Shown here: positions 5,680-5,847 of the stretch, piece by piece
Layout of the letters: every line of letters begins with the position of its first letter
How positions within the stretch are numbered: the stretch's first letter is position 1
Source of the DNA: an uncultured Eubacteriaceae bacterium
GTDB taxonomy: Bacteria > Bacillota > Clostridia > Eubacteriales > Anaerofustaceae
NCBI GenBank assembly: GCA_947058225.1
Contig: CAMSGF010000060.1
Span: 1-5,847, forward strand
Length of the DNA: 5,847 bases
Direction: 5' to 3'
Made by a program: the position numbers and the translations under genes
Notes under the pieces: model-generated
What the model was told of the DNA's origin: nothing
The model's database searches: none
The model's input: the letters and a program-made list of their open reading frames with translations, nothing else

Positions 5680-5693
5680 ATACATTTACAAAA
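5653..5693. repeat. Operator-like inverted repeat around the nudC -10
   Basis: The arms TTTTGTAAATATA (5653-5665) and TACATTTACAAAA (5681-5693) are complementary at 12 of 13 positions, around a 15-base centre that contains the candidate nudC -10. The position would suit a repressor site, or a hairpin at the transcript start. I cannot assign it to a known regulator. Confidence 0.45.
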
Positions 5694-5722
5694 GTTTTTA
5701 TAAAGTTTATATAAAATTTTAA

Positions 5723-5778
5723 ATTTTTATTTATATCTATAAATTATAAAATTATTTTTTATTAATATAAATAAAAAT
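5723..5778. repeat. AT-only inverted repeat in the intergenic region
   Basis: Perfect 14-base arms (5723-5736 and 5765-5778) of pure A/T surround a 28-base spacer. In DNA this AT-rich such a match may arise by chance. It has no U-tract arrangement typical of a terminator, and I assign no role. The rest of 5694-5800 shows no gene. Confidence 0.35.
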
Positions 5779-5830
5779 ATGAAATATAAATTCAAACTGA
5801 GAGAACGGTGAATTAGAAGCATATAAAATA

Positions 5831-5846
5831 TTGGTCTTCGGACTGA
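5831..5846. other. UUCG-capped hairpin at the right window edge
   Basis: TTGGTC, a TTCG loop and GACTGA form a 6-bp stem (two G-T pairs) closed by the C(UUCG)G motif that stabilises RNA hairpins on the plus strand. It lies in a short stretch (about 5795-5847) that is less AT-rich than the preceding 150 bases and may be the edge of a structured RNA continuing beyond the window. Confidence 0.3.
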
Positions 5847-5847
5847 A

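Noticed and set aside
5797..5802. CTGAGA, as in the thiamine pyrophosphate riboswitch core
   Set aside because: None of the other conserved parts (GGGGTGC, ACCTGATC, the GCGTAGGGAA tail) is present around it; six bases alone are chance.
5801..5847. T-box leader resemblance (GAGAGAA followed by GGTGAA)
   Set aside because: No complementary stem between the two, no AGTA bulge upstream, and the tail with the T-box sequence would lie outside the window. Kept only as an unnamed possible structured RNA.

Overview
The window reads as chromosomal DNA of a low-GC Gram-positive anaerobe (Firmicutes/Clostridia-like). The reasons are the strongly AT-rich sequence, strong GGAGG/AGAGG ribosome-binding sites, a near-consensus sigma-A type promoter, intrinsic terminators with U-tracts and a clostridial style of class II aldolase. 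The sequence does not fix the genus. Every supported gene is on the minus strand, so the region is transcribed from right to left.

Layout in transcriptional order: (1) nudC (5631 to 4786), an NADH/NAD-cap pyrophosphatase of the Nudix family, with its own leader and an intrinsic terminator at about 4693-4758. (2) A four-gene array (4627 to 887) of related, unrecognised secreted or membrane-anchored proteins of about 300 residues. Two subtypes alternate as B1-A1-B2-A2, which implies duplication of a two-gene unit. The array has its own candidate promoter, whose -35 overlaps the nudC terminator, and ends in an intrinsic terminator at 810-840. (3) A class II ketose-bisphosphate aldolase gene (722 to 42) with an excellent promoter. 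Its reading frame breaks about 60 codons early, right at the left window edge. The far right (5632-5847) is very AT-rich noncoding DNA with an operator-like inverted repeat near nudC and a small UUCG-capped hairpin at the edge.

The aldolase and NudC are housekeeping-type enzymes with no evident link to the array, which looks like an accessory island between them. Its four products share a conserved core (YNEFETVVH, a WIGT motif and an ITYT/YKVN C-terminal strand region) but differ in their N-terminal anchors: transmembrane in the A type, lipoprotein or lipoprotein-like in the B type. The three gene junctions are nearly identical, with the ribosome-binding site fused to the upstream stop codon, so the genes are probably co-transcribed and translationally coupled. 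Their function is unknown. The array is the most interesting element here.
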